A DNA stretch of 64,000 nt, from contig NC_087066.1 of the NCBI RefSeq assembly GCF_963678635.1, positions 41,129,223 to 41,193,222 on the forward strand, written 5' to 3'. Source of the DNA: Symsagittifera roscoffensis (taxonomy: Eukaryota > Xenacoelomorpha > Acoela > Convolutidae). Below are positions 41,022 through 52,032 of this stretch, piece after piece. Made by a program: the position numbers and the translations under genes. Position 1 is the first letter of the stretch. Every line of letters begins with the position of its first letter. Under the pieces are notes generated by a model. The model was given only the letters and a program-made list of their open reading frames with translations, was not told the origin of the DNA and made no database searches.

Positions 41022-41955
41022 TGGAACCTGATCTAAACTATATTTTATGATTGGATAAATTAAATGTTTTACCAATGTAAAGTATTTAATATTAACCAAT
41101 CATGATCCATCTAACTAACAACCCACTTATTTGTAAGTGCTGAAGTTACTTGTAATTTCAGCACCAGAGAGATTTGAATTTAACTTAGAAATTAGTTGGA
41201 CTCTCCCGAGCACTTCAGCAGCCGCAATAAACCAGTATACCCTAGATCTATTGAGCCTAGCAGAGACTAGTTAAACAACCTGAGACTAGATAGTATAAGA
41301 GTAAGATTAGGATCGGTATTAGACTAAGAAGTTGCACGAATCTATCCGGCCGAAAATAAGATAGCGTGACGAGCAGACGGTGTACCCTATCCGAAATTAC
41401 TCTATGAGTTATACACCCCAGTCATAACTCATCTGGTGCGACCATAAGTCTCGAACAAGACCTTACTAGATTAGAATTAACCAAAATTAGATTAGAAATT
41501 AGACAAAAACATTTAAAAAATGTTATACGACAATAATTTAATTGAAATGTCTCTCCGACTCAATAGATCAGAGCCAATATTCCGAACCATAATAGAACTA
41601 CCCGGAATTGGAAGAAGACCTCGAACCAAAGACGACATACGACAAAGTAGAAACTTGCCGTATAGTTATATGATAGTTCGGCAAAAGCCAGAACAAACTT
41701 TTATATTTCGAATACTACTTGCAATGAATTTAGATTTCCATTTGCAAACATAAAACCTTGAAGTTAATCTTCAAAATCATTTCAGGCGCTAAACAAAATT
41801 AATATTATACAATAACGATTGATAAAAAGATCTTAGATCGTTTTCCTAAAACTCTGCAGTAGTATACAAAACATGTTTGAAAAATATTTATTGGAAAATA
41901 AAAATAAAAATTAGTAGCATGACAATAAATGGTTAGTAATTATAAATCATCTTGT
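41022..41955 (+). repeat. 3' LTR, 934 bp
   Basis: Identical in length and, where compared, in sequence to 18225-19158. It is preceded by the purine-rich GGATGGG at 41015-41021, a short candidate polypurine tract for plus-strand priming. Identity of the two LTRs implies insertion too recent for visible divergence. Confidence 0.92.
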
Positions 41956-42360
41956 ATCTAATATTGGCTTTTTTATGTTGCCAACCGTCCTCGCTTGGGA
42001 AATAACGAGTTTGCTTAATTAAAAAATGGCTTAAGTCTTTTTAATCCGTACGACTGCCATGTTTTAATGTAATTAAAAAGCACACAAATCATCATAAATT
42101 GCAAAAATCAAAGGGGGATGAGAAAGAGCCAAAATATTGACTAGCGATGATAAAATTTTGAAAAAGTCGTGGAAATAACACGTCTGAAATTTAACCAGGA
42201 CCCTTATAAGCAGGTCTATAATTTGCATCATTTAGACTAGTGGCTTCTGAAATGTTGGATAATAACTACGTATCTTTAAGTATTTTTAGCTGATTTATAT
42301 GGTAGCTGGTTTAGATTTTGGTTGGTGAATATGCAATCATACAATGTGTTTATTCTTAAG
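41956..42360 (+). other. end of the cornichon intron after the LTR element
   Basis: About 400 bp of AT-rich intron without repeats I recognise, ending in TTTATTCTTAAG before cornichon exon 2. Confidence 0.6.
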
Positions 42361-42532
42361 GTACGCAAACAGACCAATGATTGGAGGCTATGGCATCTAT
42401 GACCCAACTACAATTATGAACACAAGTCAGCTCAGTCTGATCATGAAGGAGGGCTGGATCAAGATGGCCTTTTTTCTAGTCTCTTTCTTCTTCTACCTAT
42501 ACTGCCTAATCTACACTCTAATCACAGCTTAA
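42361..42532 (+). CDS. CNIH: cornichon (CNIH), last coding exon
   Basis: After the acceptor TTCTTAAG this exon completes an Arg codon and reads YANRPMIGGYGIYDPTTIM, matching the cornichon family block RPVMSGPGLYDPTTIM. A last hydrophobic segment (MAFFLVSFFFYLYCLIYTLI) precedes the stop at 42530-42532. Joined to 12660-12922, the CDS gives 144 residues, the normal cornichon length, with no internal stop. The 29,438-bp intron between the exons contains a complete LTR retroelement in the same orientation, so correct splicing must skip that element's own splice and polyadenylation signals. An ATTAAA at 42749-42754 may be the gene's poly(A) signal. Confidence 0.95.
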
Positions 42533-44189
42533 CCCTTACTTCAATAGAAAGAAAGACTCATTGTAGTTCTAGCCAAGCGAATCATAACAATACACGTGTT
42601 GCCCAAACGGAAACAAAAGTCTAATGTTATTGTTGCTGCTTACAAAGAAAGTTCTGACCTGCGAAAATGAAGAAATAACTAAAACTAATGTTAAATTTTG
42701 TGGAAATTTGTCCTAAATTTTATACCAGTTCCCTAAAAAGAAAAAGCAATTAAATACACTGTTTTTCAACTGATTTTATTTTGTGCAAAGTTTTTCAAAA
42801 AGTGCTTCATTGTCTTGGAAAATAAGTTTCCGTGAAAACAGCATATTTGATCACGCTTGCAGAAATGACGAGCTTACATCCAATTTTAGGCATCTCTTTT
42901 CAAATCAGTGTAGTATGATATCAAAATTGTCTGCTTACAATCGGAAGTTTTCTCTTAACCTTAGCTATGATCACTCTCATTTCTCCGAAGTTTTATGATG
43001 TCTATTGTCAGATTTCAATTTAATATTTATTACCCGTTTCTTACAAAGTGTTCGAATTTGAAAAAAGTCAATCTGAGCTATTTGGTCGCTTTAATAAATT
43101 TCCTTTGTTGCGTAATTTTTTTTCATTTGGTTCAGATTTCCTTTTTGATTTTGAAATATTCTTTTTTTAAATTTTGGAGTTCGTGACAAATCAGGGAATG
43201 GGACTGAATTGTAGACTACGGTCTGGGTTCTTTTCACCACCGAGTCAGATACACCAAGTTCACTTCATAATAGTTGATTGATTTATCTTAGGGGACTGAA
43301 TTAGCCGTAATTCGGTTTTCAAAAAATTGTTTTCGGTGTCAGTAGAAATTGGTCTGAAATTACGCTTTTAAGGCTAATTACCGGTTGGCTAATTAGAAGG
43401 CTGATGATTAGAAAATAGTGTGCATGTCCTGATTTTTCGATAGTTTTTAACCATAATTGCAGCTATTTAAATCAGTTTTTGAAGCAACATGCAGAGCTAC
43501 TGTGGTAGGCATATCCTGTGCTTTTACACAGCTGCCGTTTGCCTTGGTTTTCGCAAATTTGTTCATAATTTTGTAGGGTTTAATTTTTTTGAACTTTTAA
43601 TTTTTTTGTTCTGGTATAAAATTTTTGAACTTTACTCGCCTAATTTTTTCAATGAAAATATTGTTGATTAAGTGGCCGCTCTTTAAACGATATCTACAGC
43701 TTATTCAATGCTGGCGATTGTTTTTCGAGTGTTTTTCTGAAGTTGAATTTTTCTTTTTTCTTCAAAAATTTTTTTATTTGCCTCCAAAATTGAGTTTTAT
43801 TAACTTCATTTTTTTCGTTTAATTGTGTTTGGTTTCTGCTAGCGCTATTTGTGTCGTTTGAACGGCAAGATTCGATCATTCTGCTTTTGGGTTTCCTGAG
43901 TAATGGGGCGTGAAAACATTTTCTGCGAACAATTTGTTTAGACTCAACCGGTGTCCACTAAAGTCTTGTCGGCTTAGTTGCCGCTGGGTTAACTTAATTA
44001 ATGGCGGTGATTGTTTTTCTTGGCATCATTTCCCCAAAGTGAACATCACTAGATACAAATGTTTGAAGTTTATAGATATAGCTTTTGGAACTTAATAAAA
44101 GTGATTTCAATGAAGGTTTTATTCAATCGCAAATCTTGCGAAGCTAGCTTTGGCTCTATTTTATGAATCTCAAAAACTTCAATTGATGA
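42533..44189. other. cornichon 3' flank, no supported gene
   Basis: A likely 3' UTR (ATTAAA at 42749) is followed by T-rich DNA. The ORFs here are short, hydrophobic by base composition, and carry no motif. No repeat border is seen until the LTR at 44190. Confidence 0.5.
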
Positions 44190-44787
44190 TGTTATCCATA
44201 CGGATATTATATACAACATCCAATAGTAATGAACCATGCTAAAACAACCAGTTGGTAACTCAAGCATTATTAATAGTTTAGACTGATTAACATGTAGAAG
44301 TCTGATGATTAAATAAGTATCTATTTATATGTTAAGACATATGTACTAGCTCATATAAGAGACTGTATCTCAAATGATTCGAGGTAAGTGTCAGCCAGAC
44401 TTAAATTATAGAGATTGAATTTAAGTTGTTATTTGAATTGTTTTATTCAAACCAATGTTAGATGTTACCGACGTCACTATAGATCTTTAGATTACCTCTC
44501 ACAGAACTGATGAGGGTATAACAGATGATTTAAGACATTTAGAGAACCTTGTTTTTCCTTTTGTTGCGACTTTTTTTTGATATAGTTAAAAGCCATATTC
44601 TGGCAGGTCTAATCTAATTTCAATGTGTCTTATTGTTTAGTTGTATTTATATGACGAATATTACATTTGGAAGTTTCTTTTTTTAGGAGAAAAGTTTTTT
44701 TTTGTAGTTAAATTTTATTGGTCTTTCATGGAAATTGTTTTCTTGCTTCAACTAGCAGTTGTTTTTCATGTTGCCATCCAATTTTCA
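44190..44787 (+). repeat. 5' LTR of the decayed Ty3-like element
   Basis: Matches 49030-49615 along its whole length with many substitutions and small indels. It is followed by an extra copy of its last 33 bp (44788-44820, GTTGTTTTTCATGTTGCC and on), a short tandem duplication at the LTR edge. Confidence 0.8.
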
Positions 44788-44829
44788 GAAGTTGTTTTTC
44801 ATGTTGCCATCCAATTTTCAGCAACACAA

Positions 44830-47330
44830 ATAAAATCGGAGCCTGTCAGCTTCATGCAAAGAAGAGCAAACTACAGAAATCAGACGCAAGGTGGCCGAGG
44901 TCGGGGAACAACATCACAAAAAAATGGCACCGGCACAACGAAACAAAAAACCTGCTTCAAAAGCCATTCGTACCCAACCATCAACAATGTCCAGCCAGAG
45001 ATAAAGTCTGCAACAGTTGCACAAAGAGGGGTCATTTTGCAAAACTATGCAAGTCAAGCGAGATTTACGCAATCCAAGAGGATCAAACGCATGAACAAAG
45101 TTTTTAGGAAACAGACACGGGAGCAATACGTAAACTAACTCCAAGCGGGAGATGTTGTCTCAGGCTGAGAGTTAATGCATCCGGACGACTCAACCACAAA
45201 TTCAATCCAGTTTGAACAAAAGAAAGTGGAAATTATCGAAGGTGAAGACCTAAAATGACACCTCATCCGGGTACGACCAGGAAAAAACAGCCTAATTTTT
45301 TATTGCAGACACAGGCTGGACGGTAAACACAGCCTCATGCATCGTTTTAGACGAAAAAAGGGACAACATTCTCGGGCGCAACCTTTTACCTTTGATAGGA
45401 GTACTTCTATGTCAAGATAGGAATACTTCTATATCAATACTTCTATATCAAGAACCATTTGGTAAGTCAACAATTCATGCAAACAGCATTGATAAATCAG
45501 ACGTAAAAATAGCTAACTGGGTGAAAACTGCATACCCAGATCTCTGCACAAGAATTGGGAGATCAAAAAACTACACATTTCACACGAAATTTTTTGAAGA
45601 ATTCACGGCACATTCCTAACCATATTCAAGAAAAGGAAGAAAACGAAATATGATTGACCAGGGACACTTAATTCGATCAAAAAATTGCCTTGAACAGAAA
45701 TTCATTGTTCCCATTGCAATTACAGTGAACAAAGATCTGATATTAAATTTGACAATGGGTTCGAAACAAATAAACGAATCGATCCATAAAAATAAATCTC
45801 AAATGCCAAACATTGAGGTTTTGCTAGATAATATTGCACAATCTGCCCAAGAAGGTTCAAATAAACCAGGTACAACATACTTTCCGACAATAGACCTACG
45901 CTACGTCTATAGGTAATTGCCATCAGACGAAAAAACACGTACGCAGTGTGTCAAGTGTTATCTGGGATAGAGCAACGGCAACCTACCATTTACAAACGGG
46001 ATCCTACGGGCTTACAGATATGCCAGCAGAATTCCAGAAAGCTATCGACCTAACGCTAAATAGCGAAAAAAACGCGTTTGCGTTCCTTGACGACCTTCTA
46101 ATCATTTCACATGGAACAAAAAAAAACATATCGAAAAGTTAAAAGGGTTCTCGACAAATCAGAAGCGAAAACATGTCAATATTGTTTGATTATTGTAAAC
46201 TTGGATACAGAGAAGTTGGGTGGCTTGGATTCGTGATAAGCAAATACGGCCCGATCCCTATGCAAAAGAAAACAGATGCCATCGTAAAATTACAAAACCT
46301 GAAAACCTTAAACAGCTCAAAAGCTTCATGGGCTCTATTCCTCATTCAATTAAATTCATACCAAATTAAGACCAATTTTAACCACCACAAATAATGTCAA
46401 CTTCGCGTGGAACGATGATCATGGAAAAGTGTTTACACGCGGTACAAAATACTACACGCGGTACAAAATATCACAGAATACAGACATTTCGTCAGCGATG
46501 GGGAAACATCTTATTTCAGCAAAGCAAGTCGAGACGGAACAGGGCCGGCCCTCGAACAGGATACACCGGACGGCTAGGCAACAAACGCATACGATTTGCA
46601 CTTCTTTAACTCCTGTGAAATTAAGTTTTCGGTTAACGAACTAGAGCTCTTGGACGCAGTCTGGGCCATTGAATATTTCGAGTACTACCTCTACGGCAGA
46701 CGTTTCACACTCATTACAGACCACCAAGCATAAGTAAGTTCTTTACAAATTAATAGGGGAAATAAAGCCTACCAAAGCCGTTTAACCAGTTGGATCGACA
46801 GACTTGTTCCGTTCGATTTTGATATAAAACACCTAGCAGGCAGTAAAATGGGTCTAATTGATTAAATTTCAAGACACCCGGTAGGAGAAGCACTGCCCCC
46901 AGCATACTGGATTGTAAATTTTGTCGTCGCATTGATCAACGACTTCGTCAAGTGTTTTGAATTTCAAGATAGCAGTGCTGCAAATACATCGTTGAACAAA
47001 TATCCAACCGGATATCTAGGCACGAATGGGCTCAATCGGAACGAAAACTTTGCATCTTCAAATTCGATTAAAACGCAAACAACTTTCACTGTTAAAAGTC
47101 AATCGTTTCACTTTAGTTGCTCATCCTTGCACAGGGGAAGGCAGCTCACTAGACATCGAGTGCTAAACTGATATTTGCCCCAGTGGATGACCACAGGCCA
47201 ATGGGTATGGTGGAAAGGCTTAATAAAACTTAGAAATCAAGATTATCAGTAATGAAAATCGAGAAAACAAACAGGCCTTATAAACTCGCGTTTGATGTGG
47301 CCAAACTGATTAAAACACTCGAATTACGCC
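44830..47330 (+). pseudogene. broken gag-pol of the decayed Ty3-like element
   Basis: Fragments in changing frames: a gag end with a zinc knuckle (CNSCTKRGHFAKLC, about 45006-45047), a protease ADTG near 45305, RT with GSYGLTDMPAEFQ and FLDDLLI (45990-46100), a GWLGFVISKYGP block (46217), RNase H with ELELLDAVWAIEYFEYYLYG and TDHQA (46640-46735), and the integrase end with HRPMGMVERLNKT (47190-47230). Each would be a catalytic or binding part of a normal Ty3-like polyprotein. Frame changes occur between nearly every pair, so no enzyme can be made. Confidence 0.8.
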
Positions 47331-47339
47331 AGACGCGAC

Positions 47340-49029
47340 CACTAAAATAACGCCATTGGAGGCTCAATTTGGCAGAAAACTTAACACGCCACTGAGTAAA
47401 ATATGCACTTCACCAAAACTTTCAAATATATCTTGGGAAAACACAAAATAATCTTGTTTAGATGAAAAATTACAAACAAAAGCGACATCACCAGCGGAGG
47501 CCACCTTGGACCGAGAGAAAAACAGCGTGGACGAACTCGACCTGGTATACAGAGATGCATACCTGCCAGAACCCAGAGGGCATACATATCTGCCAGAGTC
47601 AACATATAACCCACTCAAGTTCTATCGACAACTTCTTAAAAAGTTTCCCATAGGTGCGCATCTTCCTCTTTCTAACAAGCCTTATGACCTAATATAACTC
47701 AAACACGCATTCGTAAGTGAAAATAGAACAAATGACCTAGAAAACCTAAAAACATGCAAACCGATAAGACCTCTTACAAACCAAGAAAGGCAACACCTCG
47801 AGAGGGCACCACTAGTTTTTCTACAGGACCGCTTCAAAGGTCCAGCACACTATCGATCCAAAAACGGGATATCGGTTAGGAAAGGTAGCCAGGAAAATGG
47901 AAACAATCGCACGAAAAGTCTCACATTCAGGGCTCAATTCACAACAATGGAGAACGTATCTATGATAAGTTACTCGCCAGACACCGCATGGATCAGGGAA
48001 GACGGTAAACAACCAAGAGTTGTCAGACACAATGGTCTGGCATTCATACCAGACGCAATGGTCTACGTAAATTGTAGACCTGTGACGCTGAAGGACTTAT
48101 AAACATCTACCAAGAGCCAAACCTCGTGTTTCAGGGCCAAAGACAGGCGAGCACAGAAGTACTGAGGGATTACCCGCCAAGGAGACCGCCACAACCACCA
48201 GCCCTAAATGACGAACACCAAAATCATTCCAAGAAGTCATTCATCAATCGTTAAACCGCAGGGCATTGGGGGCACAAAAGTCGCAAAAATGAAAACAGCA
48301 GACCAATCCATCAGTCAAATCGAACTTCAATGCGACATTTCAATTTCCCTATCGTCAGGTTCTGAACAGAACAGAAAAACGCCATCCCCACAGAAACCCG
48401 CCATCCCCACAGAAACCTGCCGCAAAAAGAATAGACATAAAGGCCACCCAAGAAAAAGAGTCGCCAGAATTTAGACGTTCCACTAGAAAGAGCGCCACAA
48501 GACCAGGAAATGCCATCACGATTAGCCAAATCTCGGAATCCAAAACGTCCGCCATATCAGTATGCAGCATAGAGGAGACCGACACTCACACCAACACGCC
48601 CAACGAAACCGACAAGAAATCAGACACCCAAACAAATAGTGGACAAAATCACGTGTACTCCACGCCAGAAAACGCAAGAGCCACAAAACCAAGCACGCAG
48701 CAAACTCCACTCACTCACTCAAAGACCGACCAGTTCTCGATATATTCTCGACTGGCCAAAAACGACGGCAGAGTCATTTGGCAAAGACCTCGAGGCAGCA
48801 ATGAACATTCTGAAATTTATCTCCTCGGTCGGGGGGAGCTCGATGAAGTTCCAAAGAGAACGTAAATTTGAAACAGGAGAACAACATATTCAGAAGGAAC
48901 AATCCAACGAATGAAAAAAATTTGATAAAGAACCCGCAAACGAGGACAAAAAGTCAGATGCTGAGAAAGATAGCGAAATGGCGATCGAAGGGGAGCAAAA
49001 TTGATAGACTCATTTACTCAAGATCGAAT
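47340..49029 (+). pseudogene. pol C-terminal extension of the decayed element
   Basis: Several short frames follow integrase: a piece with LERAPLVFLQDRFKGPAHYRS and then DTAWIREDGKQPRVVRHNGL and VYVNCRPVTLKDL, then lysine- and proline-rich stretches (about 48200-48700). This looks like the tail of a MAG-like pol protein. Nothing env-like with a signal peptide or membrane anchor is seen. Confidence 0.5.
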
Positions 49030-49615
49030 TGTTATCCTTACGGATATTAAAGTACAACATCTAATTGCAATGAACCATGCTAAAACAGCCAGTTGCTAAC
49101 TCAAACATTATTAATAGTTTATACTGATTAGCATGTAGAAGTCTGATGATTAAATAAATATCTTTCTATACGTAAAGACATATGTTTTACCTCATATAAG
49201 AGACTGTATCTCAAAAGATTCGAGGTCAGTGTCAGCCAGACTTAAAACAGAGATAGAATTTAAGTTGTTATTTGAATTGTTTTATTCAAACCAACGTTAG
49301 ATGTTACCGACGTCACTCTAGATCCATAGATTATCTCTCACAGAACTGATGAGGGTATAACAGATGATTTAAGACATTTATTGAACCTTGTTTTTCCTTT
49401 GTTTGCTACGTTTTTTTTGATAAACTTAAAAGCCATATTCTAGCAGGTCTAGTCTATGGTCGATGTGTCTTATTGTTAGTTTTTTTTATGTTGAATATTA
49501 CAAGTTTTTTGTTAGTAAAAAAGTATTTTTGTTGTTAAATTTTTGTTGGTCTTTCATGGAAATTGTTTTCTTGCTTCAACTAGCAGTTGTTTTTCATGTT
49601 GCTATCGAATTTTCA
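49030..49615 (+). repeat. 3' LTR of the decayed Ty3-like element
   Basis: Shares with the 5' LTR the blocks GTTATCCWTACGGATATTA, ATGAACCATGCTAAAACA, ACATGTAGAAGTCTGATG, GAGACTGTATCTCAAA and ACAGAACTGATGAGGGT. It contains no coding sequence. Confidence 0.8.
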
Positions 49616-49944
49616 GAATTTTTTTAAACACATTAGATAAAGGTGTAATTATGGTTAAATACGTGATGTTACGATTGAGAGTTTGAAGCTCAAATTAAAT
49701 TTGTTCTGATTAATTAAGTTGTTAACCATAAAAAATTTAAATGACAACGCTAAATCAATTTAGGTTTTTCGGGATTTTCATGGACTCTTAATTGTTCCTT
49801 AAATGTCTAATTTTGAGTTACTATGTTTAAATTAATTTGAGTAATCGAAATTGCTGACAAAGAAAACAGTTTTTTTTTGATCTGTTGTAAGTTAAATGGC
49901 ATCTTAAATTTTCAAGTGTCAACGGTCGAAAGAAAGACACTTCT
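49616..49944. other. spacer without a recognised feature
   Basis: AT-rich DNA between the decayed LTR element and the next dispersed repeat. I see nothing in it. Confidence 0.5.
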
Positions 49945-50215
49945 GTAGGTCGTGTAGTATTTTTCAGGAATTAATCTTAATCTTGATCAGGCTCACTTTG
50001 GAATTTTTTGCGGCTTGACTTTTGTTTTCTTGTTAAAGTGAAATCAAATTCGTTTGCTAAAAGGAACGCAAATTTCGCTCTTCAGTTGCAAAAATTAAAT
50101 GACAGAAAAAACTGTGAATGAATTTTAGTATCGACACTAGATTTTGTTTTAAAATTTCTTTATTCGAATTAGAAAATTACGTATTGATCCGGTTTTCTTT
50201 TGTTAAAAAAAACTA
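49945..50215 (+). repeat. dispersed repeat, family TAGGTCGYGATGATTTTT, copy 4 (partial)
   Basis: Begins TGTAGGTCGTGTAGTATTTTTCAGG and shows the CAGGCTCACTTTGGAA and TTCGTTTGCTAAAAGG blocks in the family order, but is more diverged and seems to lack the end. Confidence 0.5.
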
Positions 50216-50781
50216 TCACTTAATGAAAAAGGTGTCGATCATAGTAGTGTGGTTATTAGTTTTGTAAGTGGTTTTCTTAGTGTCCACGTGGACCAAAATG
50301 AAGAAACAAACGAATGAATGAGTTTGAGTTAAAATTCGCTATTGAGGTTTGTTTTGGTTTCCAAGCAATCCGATTGTAGTTTGATGTCACAATGATCACA
50401 TAAACATCAATTTTGCCCGTAAACAGAAAATACCTTCAAAGCTAATTCTTCAAAATCAAATTTTGTTTAAGTATTCATTCATATGCACATTTTTAATCAG
50501 TGAAGTTTGAACTTGGGATTTTTAGTTTGCTAAAGGATTATAGTCGCACTTCATTGTAAGGCACTTTGGTCTCCGCAAAAATATAATGCGAACTGACAGG
50601 AAAGCGTTTGCCTTAGTTAAGATTGAGATAATTTATCCACAAGTGAAAGTACCAACATTACGAGCTGTTCAGCCCCATGGAGAACCGTTGTTGCACACCT
50701 GCACAAGAATTACACGCAGGTTTTGGGCTATTTTTCTGGGCTGGGAAATGTTGCCTCACCCTGGAGCAACGAGCACAGATT

Positions 50782-50835
50782 ATGATTGACCTCGAACATC
50801 CGGCCTTTCGCTTGAGAGGCGAGCACGTAACTCCT
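50782..50835 (-). ncRNA. tRNA-like sequence, related to 4848-4920
   Basis: On the minus strand, GGAGTTACGTGCTCG and later GGCCGGATGTTCGAGGTC follow the same order as the tRNA-like segment at 4848-4920 (GTAACGTACTTG, then CGCCGGTTCGAATCC). It is likely a diverged SINE head. Confidence 0.3.
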
Positions 50836-51049
50836 TCGTAGCGAATAAAACAACACTGACTCTATCGCGCCAATCCCTAATTCTGACCTTCAAAATAGTT
50901 TTTGATGAATTTTTATCCCAAATGCATTATCAAGTCGAAAAGTGATCCAAACATCTCGAATAGATATAGTGTAACTCTACTTATAAGATTACGAAGCAAT
51001 TGAACATTTTTTTAACGATTTTTTAAACTTTTTGAATTTTGAATACGCA

Positions 51050-51345
51050 TTTAATGTAAGGACGACCGCCCTCCTCAATTCTGGTTGCCAAAATTTTCCA
51101 AAGGGCCCCTTTAGTATAACTTTATGACATCCGATGTTCGGTGAACAACTTTGAAATTTTTCTAAATGCGCCTTTGGGGCCACTATGACTAATTTTGAGG
51201 GGGGAGCGCGCGCCATAAAATGCCTTTTCTGGCTTGTTTTTAAGAAAAATTTGCCTGTGGCGCAGAAAATTCTTCGCAAAATAAGGTCCTTATACTGTTT
51301 CAGGAGAATCAAATTGTTTGACCTAAAAAAAGGTCGATAAAATTT
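51050..51345 (-). repeat. MITE-like copy related to 54804-55172
   Basis: On the minus strand, wording such as TTCTGCGCCACAGGCAAATTTT, AGGCATTTTATGGCGCGCGC and TTGGAAAATTTTGGCAACC parallels the internal part of the hAT-type MITE at 54804. Its ends are not clear, so this is probably an old truncated copy. Confidence 0.45.
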
Positions 51346-51967
51346 CTGCGCACGCCTCTGACACCACTACAAATATATTCTGTCGCTTTCTTTAAAATTC
51401 GGAACAAAATCGTCGAATCATAAAAGATAGAGGGTTCAATTTATTTAAATAGACTCGAAAAGTATTTTTCATCAAATTTGTCACTATGTCATGGCGATCA
51501 AATTTGAAGATACTCATAATGCATTTCCTTAGCTTACTGCTCACTTAAGTAATGTTTGTGATCATGAAAAATTGTAAAGTAATCTTATGAGGGCGGCAGT
51601 CGTTTCGTCCAGACACTCGCAAATTTTGTTGCTTTGATTAAAATTTAAAAATAGTGCTTGAAATCATTAAAAACTGAACTGAGGAAAGCAAATTGATCTA
51701 AATAATCTTAATTAGACAAATAATGTCACTGAGTTTGTAAGAGACTGTTTACCGCAGCAAAGCTTGTGTCATAGTATGAACTCTTTTTTTTACAACCTAA
51801 GTCGCAAATATTGTTGCGAAGCAAATAGTGTTGCGGCAAAACGTGTTCATTTTGAAAGTGTTCATTATGATCAATAACCAGCTATTGAGTACAGCCAATG
51901 CTAAGGACGTTAACACAAACTATTACATTACAAATAGCACTTTAACTTCAAGGTATCATAAAAATGT

Positions 51968-52032
51968 AGCGTAGAGGTAGGGAAGGAGACCTCCAACAAA
52001 TTAAATGGGTTCGAACTTGGGCAGGGTCGGAT
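51968..52032 (+). ncRNA. tRNA-like sequence, probable SINE head
   Basis: GCGTAGAGGTAGGGAAGGAG resembles box A, and ATGGGTTCGAACTTGGG contains the box-B core GGTTCGAA. The cloverleaf does not close well. It lies in repeat-rich spacer with no gene nearby. Confidence 0.35.

Larger units (their letters stand above)
18225..41955 (+). mobile_element. giant env-bearing Ty3-like LTR retroelement in the cornichon intron
   Basis: A 23,731-bp element with two 934-bp LTRs that look identical. In order: LTR, leader, ORF1, Gag-Pol, two small membrane ORFs, ORF X, Env, ORF Y, 3' leader and LTR. A 4350-bp segment is present twice (30037-34386 and 34387-38736), so the ancestral length is about 19.4 kb. Integrase follows RNase H in pol, the Ty3/retrovirus order. 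The sense strand is strikingly rich in A and poor in G compared with the flanks. No base inside Gag-Pol, Env or the full ORF Y interrupts the frames, so the copy may be active. No clean target-site duplication could be assigned: CTTG precedes the left LTR and also occurs near the end of the right LTR. Confidence 0.93.
44190..49615 (+). mobile_element. decayed Ty3-like LTR retrotransposon, about 5.4 kb
   Basis: Two diverged LTRs bracket broken gag-pol frames in Ty3 order: zinc knuckle, protease, RT, RNase H and integrase. Both LTRs start TGTTATCC and end AATTTTCA, the TG...CA form. Many stops and frame changes across pol and visible LTR divergence mean this is an old, dead copy, unrelated in detail to the giant element in the cornichon intron. 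No target-site duplication is obvious. Confidence 0.85.

Noticed and set aside
18221-41959. CTTG as a 4-bp target-site duplication of the giant element
   Set aside because: CTTG precedes the left LTR, but the right-hand CTTG is also present at the end of the left LTR copy, so it is more likely LTR sequence than a target duplication.
47340-49029. An env gene in the decayed Ty3-like element
   Set aside because: No signal peptide, cysteine-rich ectodomain or membrane anchor is seen; the fragments read as a pol tail.
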